DNA from: Liolophura sinensis
Lineage: Eukaryota; Mollusca; Polyplacophora; Chitonida; Chitonidae
Assembly (NCBI RefSeq): GCF_032854445.1
Contig: NC_088298.1
Location: forward strand, 14,683,504-14,747,503
Direction: 5' to 3'
DNA length: 64,000 bases
Positions 13,055 through 24,645 of this stretch are shown one piece after another. Within the stretch, counting starts at the first letter, position 1; every line of letters begins with the position of its first letter. Below the pieces are notes generated by a model. That model saw only the letters and a program-made list of their open reading frames with translations. It was not told the origin of the DNA and made no database searches. The position numbers and the translations under genes were made by a program.

Positions 13055-13784
13055 TAGGGCTGTGATTACGTATATAATCACAGCCCTGTCTAGTTTCATA
13101 AGCTTACCTTGGACACCTCGGTGCTTTCCTTGCTGGCTTTAATATACTACTGCCGGGCACCAAATAATTTGTCTCTCCGTAGTAATAGTTGTTCAGCTAT
13201 CAGTTTCTGGTAGGTTTTCCCATGTGTCATCACTAGTAAACCCAGATAAGCATGAAACTATAGCGGAAACTGGATAAATCCCTACTTCAGCCGCCATGTT
13301 TGAATGCATACTCCTCACAGTGAGGTTCTATCAGTTGTATACCATTACCACTGCTACTATTAGACATTTTGACACATTCTGGTGGATTGTTTAGGATCAG
13401 TCTCATCAGTATTGACCTAGAGGGAACCCGTAATCAACATTGATCACAAAAAACATTTCTCAAATAAATTAAACATAATTGAACAAAAGTGTCAGTAGTT
13501 ATCTCCCTTGTATGGATTGTGAGGAGTATGCATTCAAACATGGCGGCTGGAGTAGGGATTTATCCAGTTTCCACTATAGTTTCATGCTTGTGTGGATTTA
13601 CTGGTGATGACACATGGGAACACCTACCTGGAACGGATAGCTGAAAAGACTATGACTAGGGACAGACAAATTATTTGGTGCCCAGCAGTAGTATACTAAA
13701 GTCATCCAGGGAAGTCACAGAGGTGTCCAAGGTAAGCTTATGGAGGGACACAGAGCTGTGATAGTATATGTAATCACAGCCCTA
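13055..13784. mobile_element. Foldback / MITE-like element with about 270-bp inverted arms
   Basis: The left arm (13055 to about 13320) is the reverse complement of the right arm (about 13519-13784) with scattered mismatches. The outermost 15 bases, tagggctgtgattac, match perfectly. Shared inner blocks include aagcttaccttggacacctc, ggcaccaaataatttgtct, cccatgtgtcatcac and gccgccatgtttgaatgcat. The central loop is about 200 bp. TA at both ends fits a TA target duplication. There is no coding capacity, so it is non-autonomous. Confidence 0.9.
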
Positions 13785-13849
13785 CAGAGCTACGTTTTCA
13801 TCTGTACTTATCTGTGTACGCAGTGGGTGTGATATTGTTATTAACAAGA

Positions 13850-14100
13850 CAGTGTTGTGATATGTCTGATGTGTCTATTGCTGGTACGCTATTGCAATAC
13901 TGTTTGTTAGATCACTATTGCCATATGGTTATTTGCTCAGACACTGTTGCAATATTGTTATTTGCTCAGACACTTGCAATATTGTTATTTGTTAAGACAC
14001 ATACTGTTGCAATACTGTTATTTGTTAAGACACATACTGTTGCAATATTGTTATTTGCAAGGACACTTCTGCAATTATGTTACAGTTGTTAGGATATTGT
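13850..14100. repeat. Degenerate repeat, about 30 bp
   Basis: Copies of gcaatattgttatttg with gacac spacers (ctcagacact, ttaagacacatactgtt) recur at irregular spacing of roughly 22-33 bp. It lies directly upstream of the 24-bp array. Confidence 0.8.
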
Positions 14101-14159
14101 TGCAGTTCTGTCATTGATACAATGTAAGAAATGAATTTCAGATGGTTTTTGATTTCATT

Positions 14160-15205
14160 GACAATGCATACATGTACATCACTCTGTGTGCATACATGTC
14201 CATCACTTTGTGTGCATACATGTACATCACTTTATGTGCATACATGTGCATCACTTTGTGTGTGTGTACATGTGCATCACTGTGTGTGCATACATGTGCG
14301 TCACTTTGTGTGGATACATGTGCACCACTTTGTGTGTGCATACATGTCCATCACTTTGTGTGCATACATGTGCATCACTTTGTGTGCATACATGTCCATC
14401 ACTTTGTGAGCATACATGTACATCACTTTGTGTACATACATGTGCATCACTTTGTGTGCATACATGTCCATCACTTTGTGTGTGCATACATGTGCATCAC
14501 TTTGTGTGCATACATGTGCACCATTTTGTGGGCATACATGTGCATCACTTTGTGTGGATACATGTACATCACTTTGTGTGCATACATGTACATCACTTTG
14601 TGTACATACATGTACATCTCTTTGTGTGGATACATGTCCATCACTTTGTGTGCATACATGTCCATCACTTTGTGTGGATACATGTACATCACTTTGTGTG
14701 CATACATGTCCATCACTTTGTGTGCATACATGTACATCACTTTGTGTGTGCATACATGTGCATCACTTTGTGTGTGTGTACATGTGCATCACTTTGTGTG
14801 CATACATGTCCATCACTTTGTGTACATACATGTACATCACTTTGTGTGGATACATGTACATCACTCTGTGTGCATACATGTACATCACTTTGTGTGGATA
14901 CATGTACATCACTGTGTGTGTACATATGCATCACTTTGTGTGCATACATGTACATCACTTTGTGTGCATACATGTGCACCATTTTGTGTGCATACATGTG
15001 CATCACTTTGTGTGCATACATGTACATCACTTTGTGTGTGCATACATGTACACCACTTTGTGTGTGCATACATGTGCACCATTTTGTGTGCATACGTGTA
15101 CATCACTTTGTGTGCATACATGTACATCATTTTGTGTGTGCATACATGTACATCACTTTGTGTGGATACATGTGCATCACTTTGTGTGTGTACATGTATT
15201 CATGT
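14160..15205. repeat. 24-bp minisatellite (about 43 copies)
   Basis: The unit catacatgtncatcactttg plus tgtg repeats at 24-bp spacing, with occasional 26-28-bp units from extra tg pairs. The unit is 8 codons and lacks stops in most frames, so long repetitive ORFs appear in at least three forward and two reverse frames. I regard none as a gene. Confidence 0.95.
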
Positions 15206-17635
15206 GAGGTATTCTAATCAAGCACACAGGTGGCACACATCACCTGTACAGGCTAGTATGTGAGGACAGACATTTTGGGGGAGTTCAAAGTTGTTTGACG
15301 AGTTGATGAGAACAACATAGTGACCATTAACCGTATACACGTACATTCGTTTATACACGAGATTAGAAATAAGGAAAAGATTATGCCTGATGTGTTTAGT
15401 GTTCGTTTAGGTCTGCAGTAACCCAGGAATTCAACTGTTCTGAAACGCATTGCCCCGAATTTTTTTTTCTGACTAAGAGTTTGTTTTAAGAAGAACGTGT
15501 AGTGTAGTACTGCAACTGCACTCTTTTAATTCTGAACTTTGTGTGAACCGTGGGGATTAAAAAAAACCATAGGGACAATTACACGAGATAACCCATTGGC
15601 TGAGGTAATAAACGCTGTTGTCAGGTGAGGGTGTTTGTTTAGCGCTGAACCTCAGAACACGCATACACCAGTCCTGTTTAGATAGGAAATTACGCAAATG
15701 AAACTTCTCGGCTTGCATGGGCTGAGGATGTGTTGAAATTGATACTTTCTGCATCAGTGTAACTTCTAGTTTTTTTAAAATACCATGCTTTCACAAGCTT
15801 ACTTTTTGCACCTGTGGAAGAAAACGTGTTGTAAATGTTTTGTATATATCACGGCTTCATTTTTGTAGACATAAAAGTCGCCTGCAATCTGTAGACTGTC
15901 TTGTACAAAAGAACAGATTACCTGCACATGCAAATTATGAAACAGTTCTATGCTATTTGTGGTAAGTTTTATGGTCACTTTGAAATTAGACAACTTCAAT
16001 GCATGCAGGGTTCAAACTTGTAAAATTCGCACAGCATCTGCTGAATTCTCTTGCATATTAGCTGCCTCAAGCAGCTGTATGTTAAAGTTTCACTCTCTGT
16101 CTGTCTGTCTGTCTATCAGTGGGCCAAATTTTTGTTTTAATTTGGACGATGCACTTGTCGAGGGAACTTAAGTTTTGCAGTTACAGCAATAGTGAATTTG
16201 AGCCTGTTTTTATTCTTTATAGTGATGTATTATTTTGGGTGTCCAGTCTTTGTCACAGTGAAGGGTTATCTGTTCAAAGTCGGAAATGAGAAACATGGTT
16301 ACAGTTGCAATGTGCATGCAACGCATGACTTTTGTAATGTGTAAGATATTAAACCGTAAGTTATCTTTCTTGACCAAGTTGGACTATAGTTGGAGTTTGT
16401 AGACGTGTGCAAAGTGTGCGGATGTCTGCACTTGTAGATAAGTTATCCTCATTATGGAGCATTGCCGGTGGAGTGAAAAAGTTCCGTGTACAGTGTAAAA
16501 ATTCTCTGTCTGTCTTTGTAGGAAGAATTATGAGGTAGGATAGAAAAAATACCCAAGGATAAGTTTTCCTTGTGGAAAGAAGGTATCATTGAAAACAGAT
16601 GTGAGCATTTATTAAGAAATTTAAGACAGTGATTCAAGAGCAATCTTTGGAACTTTCTAATGGGAGTTCTCTTGGTCATGTTCAGTGATTAATATAAAAT
16701 CACCGAACTATGAAATATTTAGGTCGTCTTGTTGGATGTTTGACAGTTTTGATTCAGAAATGTAAACATTTTTTTGCCTAGACTGACATATGCAATGTGA
16801 CCTCTTGAAAGAAACTCCATGAAATGTCTCATTTTTCTTTGGGGATGAATGTCAGAGTTTATGTTTTTATCTGATGGAGCTAGAAGAACAGATCTTCTTT
16901 CAGGGTTTATCCACGGTTTGAAGATTAATGACAACCAAAGTTTTTCTGTCATTTGTTAAAGTTTGAAAGATTTCTGGTTCTTTAGCACGCAGGATGTTCT
17001 AGATCTAATGAAAGAGATTCTTTTAAGGAATTTCCAGTGGGAATTTTGGACAGGTTTTTTGGTGTTTCATCAACCTGTGTCAACCAATTGGCAGTCGGCA
17101 GTTTTATCATGTGTAAGTTAATCGATCTAACACAAGCCGTCAAGTTGAGAACAAGTTGTCAACCATCTGTTGTCTGATTCTTGAGCCCATTCGCACGAAA
17201 TACTCAATGATTGAACTTTAGTGTTCTCCATTTCCTTTTGACACTCAGTAGCTTAGATTCTGACCAGTAGCCTCCAACAAATCAGAAATACTCCTTTCGC
17301 TAATCTTGCTTTTTAGTTGATAGGTCACACAAAAAGTACGTGGGATCAATACTGTTCTCAGACAATAAAGTTCCAGAATATCCCTGCTTTCATTGTTCTC
17401 CGAACATTTGTGTCAAGGTCGCATTAGTGGATAAGCAGTTGAGTGACCTCTTTTTTTGTAGACCAGTATTACGTTCACTGGAAACCAGTTTTTTTCCAAC
17501 AGTACGTCAAGGTTGAAAATTTTTGCAAATTTGAAGGTCAAATCTAAGTACCTGTTGAATTGTGTTGTAGATTTCAGAAGTTGATAGGCTGACAGATTTG
17601 CAGTAATTTCAAGGTATACTTCTGCTTAATTATTA
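15206..17635. other. No gene seen
   Basis: AT-rich sequence with a short ctgtctgtctgtctgt run near 16097. No supported exon, SINE or array. Confidence 0.55.
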
Positions 17636-17637
17636 TT

Positions 17638-17840
17638 GGGGGCCTTCGTGGCTCAGTTGGTTAGCGCGCTAGCGCAGTGTGATGACCCAGTTGTCTCTCA
17701 CCAACGTGGTCGCTGTGAGTTCAAGTCCAGCTCATGCTGGCTTCCTCTCTGGCCGTATGTGGGAAGGTCTCTCAGCAACCTGCGGATGGTCGTGGCTCTG
17801 CCTGGTTTCCACCCACCATAATGCTGGCCGTAACTCAAAT
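17638..17840 (+). mobile_element. SINE family A with complete tRNA-like head
   Basis: It starts with ggccttcgtggctcagttgg and ttagcgcgctagcgc (A-box region), then the B-box-like gtgagttcaagtccagctca. The body is cctgcggatggtcgtgg to accataatgctggccgta. The A-rich tail is missing, so the copy is 3' truncated. Confidence 0.9.
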
Positions 17841-18075
17841 ATGTGTGATTTGGGGGAAGAGTGTTTCATGGAGGGTGGACAAGGAATAAAAATAGAAGAA
17901 ATGTTAAATATACAAACAGGTGAGACTAGACTTAACACACACCTGTAGAATACCTGTCTAAGAATCCCAGGTGCAAAGTGTTCGGTTGTTAGAAAACAGT
18001 TCTCGTAGTATAACCCTCTTGATCCGAGAATGAATATTGTACTAGTTTGTGGATGTCGGAGTTGTGGAGGTTTGA

Positions 18076-18133
18076 TTCCCACGACCATCCGCAGGTTGCT
18101 GCCAGACCTTCCCACGTACAGCCAGAGAGGAGT
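18076..18133 (-). mobile_element. SINE family A fragment
   Basis: cccacgaccatccgcaggtt through gaccttcccacgtacagcca is the reverse complement of the mid-body of family A. Only about 58 bp remain. Confidence 0.8.
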
Positions 18134-21100
18134 TTGATCAGTATGTAGATGTCATGGATTGACAGGTGTTGTAATGACTATTATTCTTCATAATATTACA
18201 CGTGCTCGGTCAAAATAGCGGATTTTTTGGTAGTGACAAGAAACTCTGTATCTGTCAAAGTTTTGACAGCCTATCTGTTAGCATGGACCATTCACGAGGT
18301 TACTCAACGCACAAGATCTTTATTGGATAAGTCGCTTCTGTTGCAAATTTTTATAAGATAAAATGAAAGTATCCATTGGGTATTCATGTCATATTTGTCA
18401 GTTTATGTATTTCCACTGCTGGGGTTGATAATTTGGAATTACATGTTCTTTCTTTGTATCGTATACAAAACTGATGTGTGAAAACAGATACCATGCAGAA
18501 TTTATGTTTGTTTTGATTGTTGGAGCCATGGCTCCATGCATAGGCTTTGAATATAGACGTAGGCTGAGGAATTTATTGTGTATTCATGCTAAGGGATAAT
18601 GTATTATGATGTCAGCTACATGTGATAAGGCATGTACAGGCATAGTTCAGTGGTTAATCATATCCCGGCTTGCCTCAATGAAAGGTTAGAATATGACCCT
18701 CCCAGTCAAGTTCGGTTAAGACTTCCTACCCCATGTAACTATAGTATCGGAGCCAGATCTTGATAAATTGATATTATAATCAAAACCATTTACTTGACCA
18801 ATCTGGATTTATCTGCTAATCGGTGTTGACACTTCATATCTAGATAACCACTTACATGTACCTTAAATTTCCGAAGAAGATTGCAAGGTGGGTACTCAAA
18901 TATTCAAATGGACTGTTTTGATGATGGCTAGTAGAGATGGAAATGGATTCAAGTAAGGTCATTAAGTGCAGAAGTATTTACCTCCTTTTTGCCAACTTTT
19001 GTATAGCCACTATGCAGTTATTTTCAGTGACCAGATAAGAGCCTGAGAGTCACTGAAACTGAAAGTGAAACTTGTCTCAAGGTGTCTCTTTGATATTGTT
19101 ATGCAGATGAGGTGAACAGCTTCTTTTTCTTTTGAGTTGTTGAAAGTTTACCAGCAACAGTTATATCAAATGAAGTTTTGTTTTTTTGTAAGGTTGAGAT
19201 ACAAGGGCTTGATAAAATGTCAAAGAGTTATGAATTGAGTGAGAAAATGTGAGATTTTCCTGCGTGGTTCAAATCTGGAGGGCAATATGACTCCTGGTAG
19301 CTAGAGCCATATGACTCCTTCTGGGACAATATTGTGATATCTTTGTGTTGGTCAGGATGTTCTATTGAGATTATACTGAAGGAAAATCCCCAATTGACAC
19401 AGAATGCGCGAGTTAGGCATGCGGGCTGTCCGTCATTTCTCAGATGGTATTAGGTCCTCAGGGGTGAGGCACGTTCCGAGGGCATGAAGGGTGTTACAGT
19501 GACATAAAGGAGGATGAGATTGAGAACATGTTATTATGTTGACACAGTGTCACATTTGAGAGGAATTAGTGCTGGGTGGATCTTGTGTGTGGATTTAATG
19601 ACAATAGCGCTGATGTGATTCTCTGCCCTGATTATTGTACTACTCATTCCTGCATGAACCTGCGAATGACCACGAATTTCCCCTACCCGGTTTCCTCCCA
19701 CCATAATTCTGGCTGTCGTTGCATGAAAGAAATCTTCTTAAGGATGACATAAAGACTCCAATCAAGCAAAAGACACAAAATTATTTCTGCTTAGGAAATG
19801 GTATAAATGGTACTGGTTTAAAGCAACGACATTTTAGTGTTATTTCATTTTGACATTTGAATATCCGCATTGATGCAAAGAAATGTGGTGTACATGAAGA
19901 AATACAGCGTGAACAAAGAAATACATCAGATGTTACACTGATCAATCATAATTGTACGATTTCTACATTTTATCTGGATGAAACAAAAGCACTGCACTGC
20001 TTCATGTGAGCTCAGCAAAGAAAAGTTGTCTTTTTAAATTTCAGGCTTGACAAATTTTCAGACTTTGTTTCACCCCTCCCCCCCCCCCTCCTCCAGGTGG
20101 GACATGCTCTCTCTACATGTCCATCAGCCATATAGTGCTGGGTGTTGAATCCCAGTGACAGTCCTAAAGCTTCTGTGCGGAGTGGTTTCATAACTGGGTG
20201 CAGCTTTTTTGTAGCTCGACCTGCCACATTCCGGCTGAAGGGCTTAGGGAGAGATCTAAGTCAAACATTTGTTTTACCTTCCTCTGTTAGACTTTGTGAC
20301 ATAGAGTTGTGAGAATTCTGGGAGGTATGCACTCTTCAGTGTCGACTTTGACACAGTTTCAATTTGCCCCTCTCTGGCCACACTTCCCAAGGTCAGAGGT
20401 GAGATGGATTTGTAGAGAAATACTAGGGTGTACTGTAGGGAAAAAGAATATGTTGGGAACGGTAAAAAAAGAATGTCGCAGAGATAGATTGTTGAGCCTA
20501 AAATATGGTTATTCAGTAGAGACACTACAAAAAATGATCTATGGACAAATGCATGTGTTTATGTTTGGAAAAACTGGGAAATTGCAAATAAATCATAAAA
20601 AAATGCATTGAAAGAAACTTTAAATAGAAAAAAGAGTAAACACTGGGATTTGGAAATCTAGTTTGAAGTACCTAATTGTCTTTAGTAAGGCTTCGGTTCT
20701 TCACACAGTCGTAATGATTTCTGCTAGAGGCCTTCGAGGACAACTTGGAAAATATCTGAAATTTGAAAGATATGTTTGCGAGAAAGTTTTGAAAAATTGA
20801 TGATGCATGTATTGGGATAGCGTTTTGCGAGTAAGAAGAGTGCCTCATGAGTGAGGGTATCCATTGGTTCAGTTAAAGCCTTGTTCGCCATGCAGCTCAC
20901 TGGCCAGTAAGCACTGAAGTGACAGCCTCAAATCCAGCTCCTGTTGATTAGGCTTTGAATTCATGTTGAAAGGTTTGTCAGGTACCTCAGAACAACGCTT
21001 TACTCCCCAACGTAAGCATGTTTTCGTCCACCGTAGTGACCTAGACTGCTGTCAGATTTGCTGAAAAGTTCTAGAATATGGCAGTGTTGTATGTGCCGAT

Positions 21101-22784
21101 GACAAAGTTAAATCTGATTATTGGATGGAGTTGGAAAATCTGATGTTAATAACATAAGTTAAGCTGTTACTTGCGAGAAAGTTTCAATATAAACATGTGT
21201 TTCAAGATGTTTGTCCTGAGGATGTGAAATTAAAGCTGATATTACTCATAACTTAATTAAGCACATGCAATCAGGTGAGAAAAACTGTTTTTTTGTTTTG
21301 TTTTGTTTTTTTTTTAAGAAAGATAAGATGTGCATATAATTTAACGCCCTTGGCAGATCATTTGACTGGCAGGTGACGACAGTTTTAAACATAAGCTGTC
21401 TTGTCTGTTTGGTACCACAAATAGCCTTTAAAATTTTTTTTTTACTTCAGTACTTACAGATGTGCAATATACTGTAGTCTGTAGTAAACAAGACACAGTG
21501 TATTCAAACAAAATTTTTGTACTGCATGAACATTCGATTGTGGAAATATTTTTTGTTTTCAGTTTAATTGGGCACAATGTATGACTCCAGACTAGACTAG
21601 ACATTCCGAGCGTTTCTGTTGCCTTGCACTATCAAATAGAAATCTGGACCCATTAGCGAAATTTGCTCTTAAAAATAATTCTCAAAATGTTTGTGAGGTC
21701 TATTGGACAACAAAAGGAAATGTTGACGTAAAGGAATCAGATGCAATCTAGAGAGAAAGTGTCTGTAATCTAATGTCACATTGTCTGACTCCGTTGTGAT
21801 GGCTGAAACTCCATCAGGGTATTTGGAGACAAGATTTGAGAGATAAAATGCTACAAGACACCAGTTGGCCCCGTCAAGCAAGTTTTCTTTTGTCTGCGTG
21901 TCTTGTTGTATGGGTTGTTTTTTTTGTAGGCTTGAGACAACTATGCAAAACATAGGACATACATTAATTGTGCATACAGGACCTTCTGTGTAAAGGCTAC
22001 TGCCACACAAACAAAAACAATGGGTGGGGGGGGGGAGAGAAAAAAAACAACCATGCATTTGTTAAATGACCTTTTGTGCCATCTCAGGCTGTAGAACATG
22101 GTTTGTTCATGTCGTGGTACATGAAGGTCTGCTCTTGCTACAAGTGCAAATTGGTGCATAGTAGGTCGTTGGGATGAGAAGTTTTGTTGCTCTACCCCTA
22201 ATGGCCTCTGCCTCCTTCCCTCCCTCCCTCTCTGCCTGTCATCCATAACCTTTGCATTTTTGTTTTTTGTATGAGGTACAGTCCACCTCAGTCTTAATGC
22301 ACTGGGGGAAACATTCCTTGGATTCACAACAAATTAACTTTATCTCATAACATTTTGCAAGACTTCTTGGCCTTTGAGCCATTTCCTTGGCTGGAACTTT
22401 TGGTCTTGTTATTTTGTCTTGAGTGTTGTAATCGTGTGATTTGTCTGGGAGTTTGCTCAGAGTTGTGGTTTAATGTAAAAAACATGGTTGGGATGGTGAA
22501 CTGTTAGCTGTACTGAGATTTCGCAATATTTGGGGCAAAGACATCCTAGCCAGTGCCTGGGGGTTGGAATGGTATTGAGGGAGGGTTATTGTGGGTGGTA
22601 CAGTACAAATTTCATCTCCACACCCTTTGCTGAATGTTTGATTATGAAATGGCTTACTTAAGGGCATGTGGTAACATTCTGCTTATTGTGGTATATTGGT
22701 TTACGCTTTAATATGTGATCTACAGGGTTGGCATTTTGTGAAGGGTTATCAAATTCTTGATTCTTATGGTCATTTTTCCACTTC
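18134..22784. other. No gene seen; one SINE remnant
   Basis: A degraded family A 3' part lies at about 19657-19770 (aacctgcgaatgaccacgaa, tttcctcccaccataattct, actccaatcaagcaaa). The rest is unique AT-rich DNA with homopolymer runs (C near 20081, G near 22026, T near 21300). Confidence 0.6.
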
Positions 22785-23135
22785 ACTAGCCTAATCAATA
22801 GAGAGTCCGCCTCAGAGTCGGGAGACGGGAGGTCAAACCCTGGTCAGGTCATACCAAAGACTTGAAAAACTCTGCTTCTGGCTTTGTGCTCAACAGTGAG
22901 AGGTTAGATCAAGGAAACTGGACTGGTTGGCTTGGTGAAAGTGTATTGTGACTGGGCAGGGTGTCATGTGTAGCGTCTCTGCCATGATACATCAGTAGCA
23001 GCAGTACTTAGGCGGCATGGATTCGTCCTGCCACAAGAAGATACAGTAAAATGTGCACACACCTAATGATTCGTCATTGTCATAAGATGGAAAAATTGCT
23101 AAGTACAGTGTTAACCCTCGCAATACACATTTACT
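22785..23135 (+). mobile_element. SINE family C, with tRNA-like head
   Basis: The head tagcctaatcaatagagagt with gtcgggagacgggaggtcaa (anticodon and B-box-like region) is followed by the family C body seen at 9205: gtgctcaacagtgagaggtt, aactggactggttggct, ggggtgtcatgt analogues, and cacaagaagatacag. It ends near aattgctaagtacagtgtta. Confidence 0.8.
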
Positions 23136-23472
23136 TACGGTCATTTTGCCTAGTGTATCGTAGCCTCATCTATGCATGTGTTGTCATTCAAAATCTGTAA
23201 TAAAGATCCTAAAATTTATAATATTATAACATTTTCAGATTATTTTAGTATAAAACAGTAACGATGGATTTGCACTGATAGACTTTTGACCGAAAATCTC
23301 CGGTATATCCTCTTTAAACAGACCCCACCTTAGGCCCCCATTATGGGCATCATCACCTGTGATGGGTACAGGTACAGGTTGGGGACGTGTAGGTGTGAGT
23401 ACACTTTGTGGTGACCAAACCTGGCTTACCCCTAGTTATTCAGACAGCCTGTCTGGTTTACACAGACAGTAA

Positions 23473-24645
23473 CCCAGGGCCTGATACTGTGTGAGATACC
23501 ATAAACATCCTAAACTCCAGTGCCTGATACTGTGTGAGATACCATAGATATTCTAAACTCCAGTGCCTGGCCTGATACTGTGTGAGATACCATAGACATC
23601 CTAAACTGCAGGGCTTGATACTGTGTGAGATATTGTAGACACCCTAAACACTAGGGCCTGATATTGTGTGTGATACTGTAAACATCCTAAGCACTTGGGC
23701 CTGATACTGTGTGAGATACCATAAACATCCTAAACTCCAGTGCCTGATACTGTGTGAGATACCATAGATATTCTAAACTCCAGTGCCTGATACTGTGTGA
23801 GATACCATAGTCATCCTAAACTGCAGGGCTTGATACTGTGTGAGATATTGTAGACACCCTAAACACTAGGGCCTGATATTGTGTGTGATACTGTAGACAC
23901 CCTGAACACCAGGGCCTGATACTGTGTGTGATACCGCAAACATCCTAAGCACTTGGGCCTGATACTGTGTGAGATACCATAAACATCCTAAACTCCAGTG
24001 CCTGATACTGTGTGAGATACCATAGATATTCTAAACTCCAGTGCCTGGCCTGATACTGTGTGAGATACCATAGACATCCTAAACTGCAGGGCTTGATACT
24101 GTGTGAGATATTGTAGACACCCTAAACACTAGGGCCTGATATTGTGTGTGATACTGTAGACACCCTAAACACCAGGGCCTGATACTGTGTGTGATACCGT
24201 AAACATCCTAAGCACTTGGGCCCGATATTGTGTGTGATATTGTAAGCACCCTAAACACCAGGGCCTGATATTGTGTGTGATATTGTAGACACCCTAAACA
24301 CCAGGGCCTGATATTGTGTGTGATACTGTAGACACTCTTAACACCAGGGGCTGATATTGTGTGTGATACCGTAGACACCCTAAACACCAGGGCCTGATAT
24401 TGTGTGTTATACTGTAGACACCCTAAACACCAGGGCCTGATATTGTGTGTGATATTGTAGACATCCTAAACTGCAGGGCCTGATACTGTGTGAGATATTG
24501 TGGACACCCTAAACACCAGGGCCTGATACTGTGTGAGATATTGTAGACACCCTAAACACCAGGGCCCGATATTGTGTGTGATACCGTAGACACCCTAAGC
24601 TCTTGAGCCTGATACAGAGAGGGATTTCATGGATGTCTTAAACAG
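23473..24645. repeat. 43-bp minisatellite (about 27 copies) with higher-order structure
   Basis: The unit gggcctgatattgtgtgtga plus tactgtagacaccctaaacacca repeats at 43-bp spacing (for example 24132, 24175, 24261). A variant subtype (gagataccataaacatcc) marks larger blocks. The block starting near 23690 recurs near 23948, about 258 bp or six units later, showing segmental duplication within the array. The last unit (about 24605-24645) is diverged. Confidence 0.94.

Noticed and set aside
14142-15263. 373-codon forward ORF and several overlapping long ORFs on both strands
   Set aside because: All fall within the 24-bp array, whose unit is a multiple of three and lacks stops in most frames.
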